Shown one piece after another: positions 9,560 to 18,714 of a stretch of 64,000 nt of DNA. Origin of the DNA: Streptomyces sp. NBC_00569 (lineage in GTDB: Bacteria; Actinomycetota; Actinomycetes; Streptomycetales; Streptomycetaceae); contig NZ_CP107783.1 in the NCBI RefSeq assembly GCF_036345255.1, positions 434,001-498,000 on the forward strand. Reading direction: 5' to 3'. Made by a program: the position numbers and the translations under genes. The notes below the pieces were generated by a model. It saw nothing but the letters and a program-made list of their open reading frames with translations. It searched no databases and was not told the DNA's origin. Positions within the stretch are counted from its first letter, which is position 1, and every line of letters starts with the position of its first letter.

Positions 9560-9776
9560 TTGGCCACCTCCGAAGCTCGTGGTGTAGACCACCTGAACTG
9601 GAGTGGGAGGTTACTGAGTCAGCCCGGGCGACGCCAGAGCGAGGACAGAGAAACCTCGCCAAGACCTCCGATCAATCACACTGACCGACAGTGACGGACC
9701 GAACCGCCGGGCCCTCAGCGGGCGGTCGGGGCGGAGCTGCGGCGAGAGCGCCCGCCGCCCCTACCGCAGCGATACC

Positions 9777-11615
9777 TCAGACCGAGCCCGTGGCCTGAAT
9801 CTTGGGCTTGACCTTGGGCTTGGCCCGTAGGACCTCGGCGATGTTCTCCTCGCGCCAGCGCCGCAGAAGGCCGTGGAAGGCGACGGCGCCGTGTGGGTAG
9901 GCAGTCGGACCGTTGGGGCGGCCTCTGCCCTCTCGGTTGTAGTAGCCGGGGGTGCACTCGGCGTGGAACCATTCGTGGTCGGGGGCACCCTTGGTGCAGA
10001 CGTCGATCCAGGCGGCCTCGGCGTCGGAGGTGGGCTCCACGACGGCGTTCTTCTCCTCCGCGGCGGCGACCAGGGCGGCGGCGTGCACGGCCTGTTCGTC
10101 GAGGATGTGCGTGAAGTTCACGCTGCTGGCGTTCTGCAGCGAGCCCATCTGGATCAGGTTCGGGAACCCGTTACTGGTGAAGCCGTGCAAGGTACGTGGG
10201 CCGTGCTGCGCCCGCGCGTGCAGGAGCTGCACTCCGCCGCGGCCGGTCACGGGCAGCTCCCCTGAGGTGATGCCGGAAACGCCCACGGAGAATCCGGTCG
10301 CGAACACCACGCAGTCGACCTCGTACTCCACCCCTCCGACGACGACGCCGCGCTTCGTCATGTGCTCGATGCCATGGGTGTCGGCGGTGTCCACGAGTGT
10401 GACGTTGTCCCGGTTGAACGCGAGGAGGTACTTGTCGGAGAACGTGGGGCGTTTGCACGCGTACCGGTACCAGGGCTGGAGGGCCGAGGCCGTGGCGGGG
10501 TCGGTGACCTCGGCGGCCACACGCTCGCGAACCTGGTTCATCGTGGCGTGGTCGGCGGACTCGTAGGCGGCCTCGAAGTCCGGCTCGCCGTCGCGGCGGA
10601 AGCTCGGCAGGAGCTTCTCGAGCAGAGCGGCCGACGCCGTCCAGCGGTCGGCGACCAGGTCCTGCTCGGCACCCTCACCGGAGGCTATCCGCAGGAAGTT
10701 GTCCCGGCGCTCGGCCGCCCATCCCTGGCGGTCCGCGCCGACGTCCTGAGGCGTCATGCGCCGCTGGCCGCGCACATCCACGGTGGACGGGGTGCGCTGG
10801 AAGACGTACAGGTGCCCGGCGTCCTCGGCCAGCATGGGGATGACCTGCACGCCCGTGGCACCGGTACCGACGACGGCGACCCTCTTGCCTGCCAGGCCCG
10901 TCATGCCTCCCTCGGGACTGCCGCCGGTGTACCCGTAGTCCCAGCGGGAGGTGTGGAAGGTGTGTCCCCGGTAGTCCTCGATGCCGGGGATGCCCGGCAG
11001 CTTGGGCTCCGTCAGCGTGCCGGTGGCCGTGATGACGTAGGTGGCGCGGAACGTGTCGCCGCGGTCGGTGGCGACCACCCACTGCTGGGCGGTCTCGTCC
11101 CAGGCCAGGGAGGTGACGGCGGTGGAGAAGAGTGCGTCCTCGTACAGGCCGAACTGCTCGGCGATACGCACCGCGTGACGGCGGATCTCCTCTCCCGGCG
11201 CGTACTTCCACTCGGGCACGTAGCCGGTCTCGTCGAGCAGCGGCAGGTAGACGTGCGACTCGATGTCGCAGTGGATGCCCGGGTAGCGGTTCCAGTACCA
11301 AGTACCCCCGAAGTCACCGCCCTTGTCGATGACCCGCACCTTCGCCACGCCCTGCCCGCGCAGGCGTGCGCCGGCCAGGATCCCGCCGAACCCGCCACCG
11401 ACGATCGCGACGTCCACCACGTCGTGCAGCGGCTCGCGCTCCGTCACGCCATGGACGTACGGATCGGCGGCGAAGTACCCGAACTCCGCTGCCGTGGCCC
11501 GGTATTGGCCCGGGCCTTCGGGGCGCACGCGGCGCTCACGTTCGACGCGGTAGCGCTCGCGCAGGTCGGCGGTCTCCTGCGGGGTGGGCGGGGTGTCGCA
11601 CTGCGGCAGGGGCAT
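9777..11615 (-). CDS. Baeyer-Villiger monooxygenase (type I, FAD/NADPH)
   Basis: 612 residues. There are two Rossmann motifs, GGGFGG (about 73-78, FAD) and GTGATG (about 250-255, NADPH). Between them lies YRGHTFHTSRWDYGY (about 215-229), which matches the BVMO fingerprint FxGxxxHxxxW(P/D) with Tyr in the first position. GGTWYWNRYPG follows the FAD site, as in phenylacetone and cyclohexanone monooxygenases. The enzyme inserts one oxygen next to a ketone to give an ester or lactone. It is transcribed divergently from an SDR, a typical partner that would supply the ketone from an alcohol. A TetR regulator lies 2.4 kb away, beyond the SDR and SMP-30-like genes. Confidence 0.93.
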   Translation of the reverse strand: MPLPQCDTPPTPQETADLRERYRVERERRVRPEGPGQYRATAAEFGYFAADPYVHGVTEREPLHDVVDVAIVGGGFGGILAGARLRGQGVAKVRVIDKGGDFGGTWYWNRYPGIHCDIESHVYLPLLDETGYVPEWKYAPGEEIRRHAVRIAEQFGLYEDALFSTAVTSLAWDETAQQWVVATDRGDTFRATYVITATGTLTEPKLPGIPGIEDYRGHTFHTSRWDYGYTGGSPEGGMTGLAGKRVAVVGTGATGVQVIPMLAEDAGHLYVFQRTPSTVDVRGQRRMTPQDVGADRQGWAAERRDNFLRIASGEGAEQDLVADRWTASAALLEKLLPSFRRDGEPDFEAAYESADHATMNQVRERVAAEVTDPATASALQPWYRYACKRPTFSDKYLLAFNRDNVTLVDTADTHGIEHMTKRGVVVGGVEYEVDCVVFATGFSVGVSGITSGELPVTGRGGVQLLHARAQHGPRTLHGFTSNGFPNLIQMGSLQNASSVNFTHILDEQAVHAAALVAAAEEKNAVVEPTSDAEAAWIDVCTKGAPDHEWFHAECTPGYYNREGRGRPNGPTAYPHGAVAFHGLLRRWREENIAEVLRAKPKVKPKIQATGSV

Positions 11616-11799
11616 GAGGCGGGTTCCTCTCGTGGGGGGAGGTGTGCTGGTCGCCGCGGGGGTTGGGGCGGTGGCCCTCGCGGGGCGTCCCGCGCGGTCA
11701 CCGGTACCGTAACCCAAGAACCGGACAACACTGTCCGGTTGCGATGCGGGGCCTGCCTCACACGGCCCCGCCGGAGCGCCACGACACGAAGGGCCCGCG

Positions 11800-12861
11800 A
11801 TGTCGAACCTCACCCCCAATTCCCCGCTGCGCGACTGGCTGTCGGACCCTGCCGCCGGGCAGGTCCTGCGCGGTCTTGTGGCCTCCCAGGGGCAGAGCGA
11901 GCAGGCCCTGGCCCCCGCCCTCGGCCTGCCGTTGGAGCAGCTCGTGAAGATGTCCGGCGGGAAGTTCCCGTCGGAGCTCGTGGACGTGCTGGTCACCGCC
12001 GCCGAGACCGGCCGGGTCCCCGAGGGCCTGCCCACCGCTCCCCCGACCGACACCGCAGCGGCCGCGGAGCCCGACCTGGGCGTCGAGATAGGCGCCCCCG
12101 AGCCCTGGACCGAACAGATCACGCCCGGTCGCTTCAGCGGCCAGACCGTCGTCGTCACCGGGGCCGCCTCCGGCATCGGAAAGGCCGTCGCCTCGCGCAT
12201 CGTGCGAGAGGGCGGCCGCGTGATCGCCGTCGACGTCTCCGCCGACGGCCTCGCGGCCCTTGCCGCCGACCTGGGCGAGGCGGTCGTGCCCCTCACCGCC
12301 GACATCACCGTGCCCGCGTCCGCCGACTCCGTCCTGGCTGCCGTCGGCGGTCGCGTGGATGCCCTGGCGAACGTCGCCGGCGTCATGGACGACGACGCCG
12401 CAGTGCACGAGGTCGACGACACCATCTGGGATCGCGTCATGCGCATCAACGTCGACGGCCCCATGCGCCTGATGCGCGCCGTCGTGCCGGGCATGCTCGC
12501 CGCCGGCGGAGGCCGCATCGTCAACATCGTCTCCGAGGCCGCCCTGCGCGGCTCGGCCGCCGGCGCCGCCTACACCACCTCCAAGCACGCCTTGGTGGGC
12601 CTGACGAAATCGTCGGCCTACCAGTACGCGGGCACCGGCGTGCAGGTCAACGCCGTCGCCCCGGGCGCGGTGGCCACCGGAATCCACGTCCCCGCCGCCG
12701 CCCCGTACGGCTCGGCCCGCACCGCGAAGATGCGCGTCGCGATCCCCGGCCTCGCCATGGCCGAGGAGCTGGCCGCGTCGATCACGTTCCTGCTCAGCAA
12801 GGACGCGGTGAACCTCAACGGCGCGATCCTGCCCTCCGACGGCGGCTGGTCGGCCGCCTGA
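11800..12861 (+). CDS. short-chain dehydrogenase/reductase with N-terminal extension
   Basis: 353 residues. The first ~110 residues are a helical, Ala/Pro-rich extension not found in classical 250-residue SDRs. The Rossmann fold then starts at TGAASGIG (about 120-127) with a NAD-type acidic residue (AVDVSADGL), followed by NVAGVMDD (NNAG equivalent), Ser in NIVSEAAL and the catalytic YTTSK. The C-terminus closes with the usual PSDGGWSAA. Likely role: oxidation of a secondary alcohol to the ketone substrate of the divergent Baeyer-Villiger enzyme (inference from context). The 184-bp gap to the BVMO start holds the divergent promoters. Confidence 0.9.
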   Translation: MSNLTPNSPLRDWLSDPAAGQVLRGLVASQGQSEQALAPALGLPLEQLVKMSGGKFPSELVDVLVTAAETGRVPEGLPTAPPTDTAAAAEPDLGVEIGAPEPWTEQITPGRFSGQTVVVTGAASGIGKAVASRIVREGGRVIAVDVSADGLAALAADLGEAVVPLTADITVPASADSVLAAVGGRVDALANVAGVMDDDAAVHEVDDTIWDRVMRINVDGPMRLMRAVVPGMLAAGGGRIVNIVSEAALRGSAAGAAYTTSKHALVGLTKSSAYQYAGTGVQVNAVAPGAVATGIHVPAAAPYGSARTAKMRVAIPGLAMAEELAASITFLLSKDAVNLNGAILPSDGGWSAA

Positions 12862-13002
12862 CAGCTGCCCGGTCAGAGCCTCGGTGCCGAACATCCCGAT
12901 GGGAAGACCCAGTTGCCGAACTCCCCCGCCCCGGCCGGGAGTACGTCTCCTGCACGTCACGACGTCCGGACATCCGGGCGACAGGAAGGAGCACATCACC
13001 GT

Positions 13003-14043
13003 ATGACCATGTTCCGTACGCCCCGTGCCTTGGCGGGTCTGGCCGTCCTCGGCCTCCTGGCCCTGACCGGGTGCGGCACCCAGACTGCCGGCCACACCGC
13101 CACCCCGGCCTCGAAACCCGCGTCGTCCGGCGAGGGCAGAAGCATCCGGGCCACCCAGCTCGCGCACGTGACCGACGTGCACGAGGCCACCGGCATGACC
13201 CTGCTTGAGGGCCCGGTCCTGATCGGGGACGGCAGCCTGTACGTCGTCGACGTCACGGCACCTCCGGGCGAGCCCAAGCTCATCTCCGTCGATGTGGTCA
13301 CCGGCAAGCACGAAGGCGTCTACACCGACAAGACCGGCGCCTACACCTCCGCGCAGATCAGTCCGCACGACCACCGCGTGTACCTGACCGACTTCGCCAC
13401 CGGTTCGATCGTCAGCGTCGCGCAGGACGGCTCGCGGCCGCGCACGTTCTTCTCGGGTGACGTCGACGGCTCCAGAATGACGCCGGACGACATCGCCTTC
13501 GACGACGAGGGCAACGTGTACGTGAGCGACGCGCACGGCACGGAGCCGGACGAGACCGACGGCCGCATCGTGCGCATCGACCGTGACGGCACGAAGACCA
13601 CCGTCCTCGCCGACGGGCTCGCCCAGCCCAACGGAGTGATGTTCGATCCCGAACTGCGCGGCCTCTGGATCAGCGAGCTCTCCGAGGACACCGTCTCCTA
13701 CCTGCTGCTCGACGCCGACAAGACCGCGGTGACCTCCCAGCACGAAGCCATCCACGTCGACGGCGGCCTGGCCCAGACCGACTCCATCGCCGTGGACGCC
13801 GACGGCAACCTCTACCAGGCGCTGCACGGCCGGCCCGCCATCGCCGTGTACAGCGAGTACGGAGCGCGTCTGGCCACTGTCGAGGTTCCCGCCGCGAAAT
13901 CCGAGGGTCTGAAGTCGGCGACCAACGTCGCGATCGCTCCGGGAGACACGAAGGCCTACATGACCGTCAGCGGCCCCGCCGGCGGGTACGTCTTCGGGTT
14001 CACCGCACTGGCCAAGGGCATCCGCCAGTCCAACGGCGGATGA
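13003..14043 (+). CDS. SMP-30/gluconolactonase-like beta-propeller lipoprotein
   Basis: 346 residues. A lipoprotein signal ends in the lipobox LTGC (Cys24), followed by a Thr/Pro/Ser-rich linker. The rest is built of six-bladed-propeller strands with SMP-30/NHL-type pieces: ITP-type DDIAFDDEGNVYVSD, GLAQPNGVMFDPELRGLWISE, TDSIAVDADGNLYQAL. SMP-30 relatives are calcium-dependent lactonases, so this exported protein could hydrolyse lactones produced by the BVMO upstream; that link is inference. An AGGAAGGA ribosome site ends 13 bases before the ATG. It follows the SDR by 141 bases on the same strand, and ends 3 bases before the convergent TetR gene. Confidence 0.82.
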   Translation: MTMFRTPRALAGLAVLGLLALTGCGTQTAGHTATPASKPASSGEGRSIRATQLAHVTDVHEATGMTLLEGPVLIGDGSLYVVDVTAPPGEPKLISVDVVTGKHEGVYTDKTGAYTSAQISPHDHRVYLTDFATGSIVSVAQDGSRPRTFFSGDVDGSRMTPDDIAFDDEGNVYVSDAHGTEPDETDGRIVRIDRDGTKTTVLADGLAQPNGVMFDPELRGLWISELSEDTVSYLLLDADKTAVTSQHEAIHVDGGLAQTDSIAVDADGNLYQALHGRPAIAVYSEYGARLATVEVPAAKSEGLKSATNVAIAPGDTKAYMTVSGPAGGYVFGFTALAKGIRQSNGG

Positions 14044-14046
14044 CGG

Positions 14047-14706
14047 TCACACGTCGACGACCTCCTCGCAGGGTCGCAGCGGCCCCACCTCGACGCCGAG
14101 CAGTTGCCAGGCAGCCAGGGCGACGCGCTCCCGTTCCGCCGGGGTGGGGCCGGCGACGGCGCCGGAGACCATCGCGACGGCGAGCATGACGTCGTCGGCG
14201 GACAGCCGATGCCTGGCAGGCAGACACCGGGCCAGGACACCGCGGACGCGCTCGGACAGCGCGCGGGCCTGCTCGCCGTCGCCGCGCACACGCAACAGGT
14301 CGACGAACGCCGTCGAGCGGGTCAGGTGCCAAGTGACCACGCCCAGAACACCCTTGAGACTCGCGCCCGGCTCGGCGCCGGCCCGCTCGATCTGCTGGAC
14401 GTTCTCGTCCAGAACGGCGGAGGCCAATGCGAAACGGTCGGCGAAGTGCCGGTAGAGACTGCCCTGCCCCACCCCCGCGCGGCGAGCGACGGCGGACAAC
14501 GGGGCGTTCAGGCCCTGCTCGGCGAAGACCTCGCGGGCGGCGGCGATGAGAGCGGCCCGGTTGCGGGCCGCGACCCGCCGCCCCTGGTTGGCCGGGCGGC
14601 CCTGGCCGGCAGCTCCGCCGCGGTCGGAACCCGCGCGGCCGCCGCGCACCACGGCCGAGCCCCGCGTTGCCGGCTGCGGGTCCTGTGGCTCGCTGGGATT
14701 CGTCAC
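14047..14706 (-). CDS. TetR family transcriptional regulator
   Basis: 219 residues from GTG 14706. A disordered basic N-terminus (about 45 residues) precedes the TetR HTH: ALIAAAREVFAEQGLNAPLSAVARRAGVGQGSLYRHFADR (quoted in parts: VFAEQGLNAPLSAVARRAG and GSLYRHFADR). The C-terminal ligand domain is helical and not recognisable at family level. It is convergent with the SMP-30 lipoprotein, with 3 bases between the stops. It could control the BVMO/SDR genes, as TetR repressors often do for Baeyer-Villiger clusters, but no operator was identified. The longer reading frame to ATG 14763 adds a non-TetR-like leader and was not used. Confidence 0.9.
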   Translation of the reverse strand: MTNPSEPQDPQPATRGSAVVRGGRAGSDRGGAAGQGRPANQGRRVAARNRAALIAAAREVFAEQGLNAPLSAVARRAGVGQGSLYRHFADRFALASAVLDENVQQIERAGAEPGASLKGVLGVVTWHLTRSTAFVDLLRVRGDGEQARALSERVRGVLARCLPARHRLSADDVMLAVAMVSGAVAGPTPAERERVALAAWQLLGVEVGPLRPCEEVVDV

Positions 14707-14874
14707 ACCGGCAGCGTAGTACGAGCGCAGGGCGCACCGGCCCGACAGCTCATCTGCCGCCACCCGGCTTTTCGCAGATCAGAGGGCGTCCGCGTCGGAA
14801 GACACCCGAACTGCGCCGGGCCTGGCCCCACTCCACCGGGTCGCCGCCGTCGTGCGGCGAAGGAAGCCGCCGCG

Positions 14875-15671
14875 TCAGCTCTGTGCGGCGGACACCGTCC
14901 ACAGGTTGGTCTTCCCGAGGACGGCCTGCATCGCGAACGTGTTGTCGTAGGGGATCTCGGCTTCGTCGGTGATCTCCTCGACATCCAGCACCTCGCCGTT
15001 GGTGAAGGTGCCCGCTGCGATCCAGTACTGGGGATGCGGCGTGAAGACCAGCTTCGCTCCTGGGACCGCCTGCGCCGCGAAGACGGGAGCGCCGTCCATG
15101 CCGATCCCGACCGAGGCGGTGTCGTCCGGCACGCTGGCCAGGACCTGGATGCCGAGGCCACCCAGGGGGTGCCACCACCGGAGGCGGGCACGAACCCGTA
15201 GTTCCCGTTGTCGAAGTCGAAGCCGGTCTGGTTCCGGAGCTGGTCGTCGGGGTCGGCCGCCGCCTGCTCCCAGTCCATGAACGGGATGCCGCTCATGAGC
15301 GGGCCGGTCACCCCCCATACGAAGCTGCAGTCCATGGACCACGTAAAGGTCACCGTGCGGCCCGGAAGGGCGGGCGCGACCAGCCAGGCGAGCGACTGCG
15401 CGGTCGGGACGCCGAGGCCGACCGCTTTCTGGAACAGGCAGATGTCCTGGAACTGCGTCGAGTTGTTCGTGGCTGTCAGGGTGTACTGCGTCGCCGCGGC
15501 GGCACGCGGTGTGCCGACGGCGGCGGGCACGGCCAGGGCGCCGGCGCACACGGCGCCGCCGACGAGGAACCTCCGCCGGGAGAGTGCGGAATCCTGCTGG
15601 CGAGGTGGCACGCCCGCCTCCTTCGATGGATCGCCGGCGCCGCGGTCGGCGCGAAGCGCGCTGAAGTCCAC
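14875..15671 (-). pseudogene. Tat-exported RhiA-like protein, single-base frameshift
   Basis: The N-terminal frame holds a Tat signal (SRRRFLVGGAVCAGALAVP, cleavage after RAAAA). A beta-rich domain follows with TNNSTQFQDICLFQ, SLAWLVAPALPGRTVTFTW and a Cys/Trp-rich stretch, reminiscent of RhiA-like secreted proteins (weak recognition). At GGGTP the frame is lost. The sensible continuation GGLGIQVLASVPDD and the C-terminus down to the stop at 14875 are one frame away. Adding one base to the G5 run at 15165-15169 restores a 265-residue product. This is a homopolymer, so a sequencing deletion is as likely as a true mutation. No neighbour explains its role. Confidence 0.7.
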
Positions 15672-15828
15672 TCCCAGACTGGCTGCCGGAACCGGACCGC
15701 GACCGGTGTACCGAGTACCGCTCGGCCGGACGGTCGCGCGTCTTCACCCGTCCGTGGATCCGTCCGCGGAAACCAAGGCCGGCCGACAGCGGTCCGAACC
15801 TTTCTCATCAGCTCCCGCCACCCCTCGA

Positions 15829-16002
15829 TTAATCCGAAAGCACATCAATATCGCGCGGCCCTGCGCTGCCGCATAGAGGAATGCTGACCACCTCGCCTGC
15901 CCCCAACTCGACTTCAGCGCAGAATAGTTGAGCCTTTTGGTGTATCAAATGCCATAGACGGCGGTCCCCGTTTTCCATTTCCACTTCCCTTTCTACTTCC
16001 AT
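15829..16002 (-). CDS. hypothetical small protein in an AT-richer island
   Basis: Open frame of 57 codons from ATG 16002 (alternative ATG 15978, preceded by AGGGAAG). The region about 15830-16210 has visibly lower G+C and codon use unlike the neighbours. A second, overlapping minus-strand frame (16013-16207, ending AFPVPHSNE) covers the other half. Neither resembles a known family. It may be a small gene of foreign origin or non-coding upstream sequence of the YVTN gene. Confidence 0.25.
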   Translation of the reverse strand: MEVEREVEMENGDRRLWHLIHQKAQLFCAEVELGAGEVVSIPLCGSAGPRDIDVLSD

Positions 16003-16224
16003 CGGGCAGCGTTCACTCGTTCGAGTGGGGCACAGGAAAGGCTCTCGGGTTGAAATCTTCAACCGCCTTAATCTCCAAAGGCACCATAAATGTTCCAGAC
16101 CATGCCACCACTGATTTCCATTTGATTGGGTCAGATCTCACCGGTGGACGGGAAATGCCTGCGGGCGAGTTTCTCTTTGCAGCCGACAGCCTTTCCCCAC
16201 TGCGCATGAAGGGAAGTACTGCGT

Positions 16225-17274
16225 ATGGAGCGGACATCGCTGGTCGAGCTGCCTCGCCGGCACCGGCCAGAAGTACAGAAGGCACACCAGGGGGTGGCCC
16301 GGCTGCTTTCGCACGTGCGGATGTGGATGCTCGCGTTGGTCGTGGCGACGGCCGGCGGAGTTCCGCCGGCCGCGGTGGCCACCCCTGCGGCCGCCCGTGC
16401 CGCGGTCGACACGATCCCGGTCGGCGACAACCCACTTGGCGTGACGGTGAGCCCGCTGGGGAACCGCGTGTACGTGGCCAACGCAGGTGACGACTCGGTG
16501 TCGGTGATCGGCAGGCCCAGCAACACAGTGCTCGCGACCATCCCGGTCGGCGACTCCCCGGCCGGGGTGACTGTGGGCGGGCTCGGGACCCTCCTCTACG
16601 TGACCAACCAGGGTTCGGACTCGGTGTCGGTGATCAGCACCCTCACCAACAGGGTGGTCACGACGATTACGGTCGGCGACACCCCGCGAGGAGTCGCCGT
16701 GGGCGGGCTCGGTACTCGCCTCTACGTGGTCAACGCGGACTCGGACACGGTGTCGGTGATCAACACCCTCACCAACACGGTGATCGCAACCATCCCGGTC
16801 GGCGACACCCCGGCGGGGGCGGCGATGGGCCGGGCCGGAACCCGCCTCTACGTGACCAACGCGAGCTCGGACACGGTCTCGGTGATCAACACCCTCACCA
16901 ACACGGTGATCGCGACCGTCCCGGTGGGCCACAACCCACTTGGCGTGACGGTGAGCCGGGACGGAACTCGTCTCTACGCAGGGAACCTTCTTGGGAACTC
17001 GGTGTCGGTGATCAACACGATCACCAACTCCGTGGTCACGACCGTCCCGGCCGCTGACGGTCCGGGCGCGGTGACGGCAAGCCCCACCAAGAACCGCCTC
17101 TACGTGGTCCACGGGGGCTCGGGCACGGTGACGGAGATCGACTCGGACACCTACGCGGTGATCAGGACCGTCCCCGTCGGCGACAGCCCGGGTGGGGTGG
17201 CGGTGAGCCCGGACGGCAAGAGCGTCTACGTCACCAGCCAGAACGATGACACGGTGACGGCAATCGCCACGTAG
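16225..17274 (+). CDS. YVTN-family seven-bladed beta-propeller, secreted
   Basis: 349 residues with an N-terminal export signal (about 30-58, hydrophobic, AAVATPAAARA). Seven consecutive ~42-residue repeats follow, each reading x-TIPVGDxPxGV-TV, then RLYVTNxxSDTVSVI, then NTLTNTVIA. This is the YVTN/surface-layer propeller pattern. Seven repeats are enough to close one propeller without extra domains. The repeats are also conserved at DNA level (for example the GTGTCGGTGATC segment recurs), so recent internal duplication or gene conversion is likely. Function unknown; such propellers usually bind ligands or partner proteins at the surface. No partner gene is adjacent. Confidence 0.88.
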   Translation: MERTSLVELPRRHRPEVQKAHQGVARLLSHVRMWMLALVVATAGGVPPAAVATPAAARAAVDTIPVGDNPLGVTVSPLGNRVYVANAGDDSVSVIGRPSNTVLATIPVGDSPAGVTVGGLGTLLYVTNQGSDSVSVISTLTNRVVTTITVGDTPRGVAVGGLGTRLYVVNADSDTVSVINTLTNTVIATIPVGDTPAGAAMGRAGTRLYVTNASSDTVSVINTLTNTVIATVPVGHNPLGVTVSRDGTRLYAGNLLGNSVSVINTITNSVVTTVPAADGPGAVTASPTKNRLYVVHGGSGTVTEIDSDTYAVIRTVPVGDSPGGVAVSPDGKSVYVTSQNDDTVTAIAT

Positions 17275-17284
17275 CCTGCGCACT

Positions 17285-17587
17285 TCAGTTACGGCTGCGT
17301 CCGGGGCATGAACAGGAAGACAAAGAAGCTGCTTTCCGAGCCGGACACTGGAACTTGCCCCATGTCGGATCAACCGTCATCACAACGAGACGGTCAGTCC
17401 GGCATGGGGCAACGCCACAACGGCCTCCGGACGTCACAGGCGCCGAAGGTGCGGCGCTGCCCTGCATCGAGTTGCTCCGGGCGAGGCCGGTCCCGGTGTA
17501 CCCACAGATCACCGCGAACACGGCCCCCAGGGAGAAGAGGAAGACGTACGGCGCGCTGTTGTGGCGAAGGTGTGGTGCGTAGTGCGG
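17285..17587 (-). other. gene-poor gap with a hydrophobic in-frame remnant
   Basis: Directly after the TAG of the P1 peptidase the same frame stays open for 101 codons. It includes SAPYVFLFSLGAVFAVICGY, which looks like a transmembrane helix from the end of a transporter. No start or ribosome site was seen, so this is noted as a possible remnant, not a gene. Confidence 0.3.
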
Positions 17588-18709
17588 CTACGGCGTGTGC
17601 GTCGGGGTCTCCGGCGTACGGCGACGTTCGGGGCTCGCGAGGTGAGCGACACGGTCCGCGGGAAGGGCGGGGGCGTGGTGGCCCCGTACCCCGGTCACCG
17701 GATGTGCGGCGAACAGGGCCCCGAGGACGGCTTCTTCGGTGGCCTCGGCAGCGGCCCGGAAGAACAGGTCCATGAGCGGTCCGTCCTCGGCCAGTGCCGA
17801 GGACGCGCGGATCGCATCCGAGGGCCGGTGCGGGATGCGGTGTGTCGTCGACCAGGCCAGCGCGTATTCGCCGCTGCCGTGCTGGACGATGCCACCGGTA
17901 CGGGCCAGTCCGACCGTGGCACGCTTCGCGATGCGGCGCAGTTGGCGGGCGTCGGCCGGGGCGTCCGTGGCGAGCAGGACGACACACGAACCGGCGCCGC
18001 GTGCGAACTCTGCCTGTTCTTCCGCCTGTTGTGGGGTGAGGGACCGGCCCACCGGCGTGCCGAGCACGGTCAGGTCCTCGGCCACGCCGAAGTTGGCGAG
18101 GACCAGGGCGCCCAGGGTGAAGCATGAGCCGTCGCCCGCCTCCACGACACGGGAACTGGAGCCGATGCCGGCTTTCCAGCCGAAGGCCACCATCCCGGTG
18201 CCCGCGCCCACCGCCCCTTCGGGTACAGGACCGTCGGACGCCGCCCGCAGCGCCTCCAGAACATGCTGCGGGCGCACGTGCAGGCCCCGGATGTCGTTGA
18301 GCCAGCCGTCGTTGCACTCGAAGACCGCCGGGTTGACGGTGCCTGTGGAGACTCCGATCTCGGGGTGCTCGTCCAGCGAATGCCGGGCCAGCCCCTCGAA
18401 GGCGGCGCCGACACCGAGTGTGTTCGTGAGCGCCAATGGTGTCTCCAGGACACCGAGTTCGGCGATCTGGCTCAGGCCCGCGGCCTTCCCGAATCCGTTG
18501 ACGACCTCCAGGCCGGCAGCCGGCTTCTCGCGGAACGCGGAGCCGGTCGCCGGGACGACGACCGTCACCCCGGTACGCACCGGGAGCTCCGCGTCGTCGT
18601 GATCGAGCGTCAGGTGTCCGACGCGGACGCCCGGTACATCGGTGAGGGAGTTCCACTGCCCGGGAGTCAGCACCCCTGGGGCGATGCCCAGGTCGCGAGG
18701 TCGAGACAT
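17588..18709 (-). CDS. P1 family peptidase (DmpA-like, N-terminal nucleophile)
   Basis: 373 residues. DmpA-type aminopeptidases fold as one chain and self-cleave at a Gly-Ser bond to expose the catalytic Ser. Here the site is in AGTGMVAFGWKAGIGSSSR, giving Gly183-Ser184. The flanking signature TGTVNPAVFECNDGWLNDI and the Ala/Gly-rich C-terminal half also fit the family. Substrates in this family are small D- or L-aminopeptides and amides, or beta-peptides. It sits 5 bases downstream of the interrupted GntR gene on the same strand, so it was probably in that operon. Length is normal (family about 340-375). Confidence 0.9.
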   Translation of the reverse strand: MSRPRDLGIAPGVLTPGQWNSLTDVPGVRVGHLTLDHDDAELPVRTGVTVVVPATGSAFREKPAAGLEVVNGFGKAAGLSQIAELGVLETPLALTNTLGVGAAFEGLARHSLDEHPEIGVSTGTVNPAVFECNDGWLNDIRGLHVRPQHVLEALRAASDGPVPEGAVGAGTGMVAFGWKAGIGSSSRVVEAGDGSCFTLGALVLANFGVAEDLTVLGTPVGRSLTPQQAEEQAEFARGAGSCVVLLATDAPADARQLRRIAKRATVGLARTGGIVQHGSGEYALAWSTTHRIPHRPSDAIRASSALAEDGPLMDLFFRAAAEATEEAVLGALFAAHPVTGVRGHHAPALPADRVAHLASPERRRTPETPTHTP

Positions 18710-18714
18710 ACGCT

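Noticed and set aside
10362..13208. Very long plus-strand open frame (948 codons) across the BVMO and SDR genes.
   Set aside because: Spans two real genes on opposite strands and has the Arg/Gly/His-rich composition of a high-G+C shadow frame.
17285..17587. Amber codons as readthrough sites: the P1 peptidase TAG is followed by 101 open codons, and the GntR gene has an internal TAG.
   Set aside because: The open extension after the peptidase encodes nothing that completes the family, and long open frames are expected at this G+C content. The GntR case is better explained by a nonsense mutation. No pyrrolysine or recoding gene is visible.
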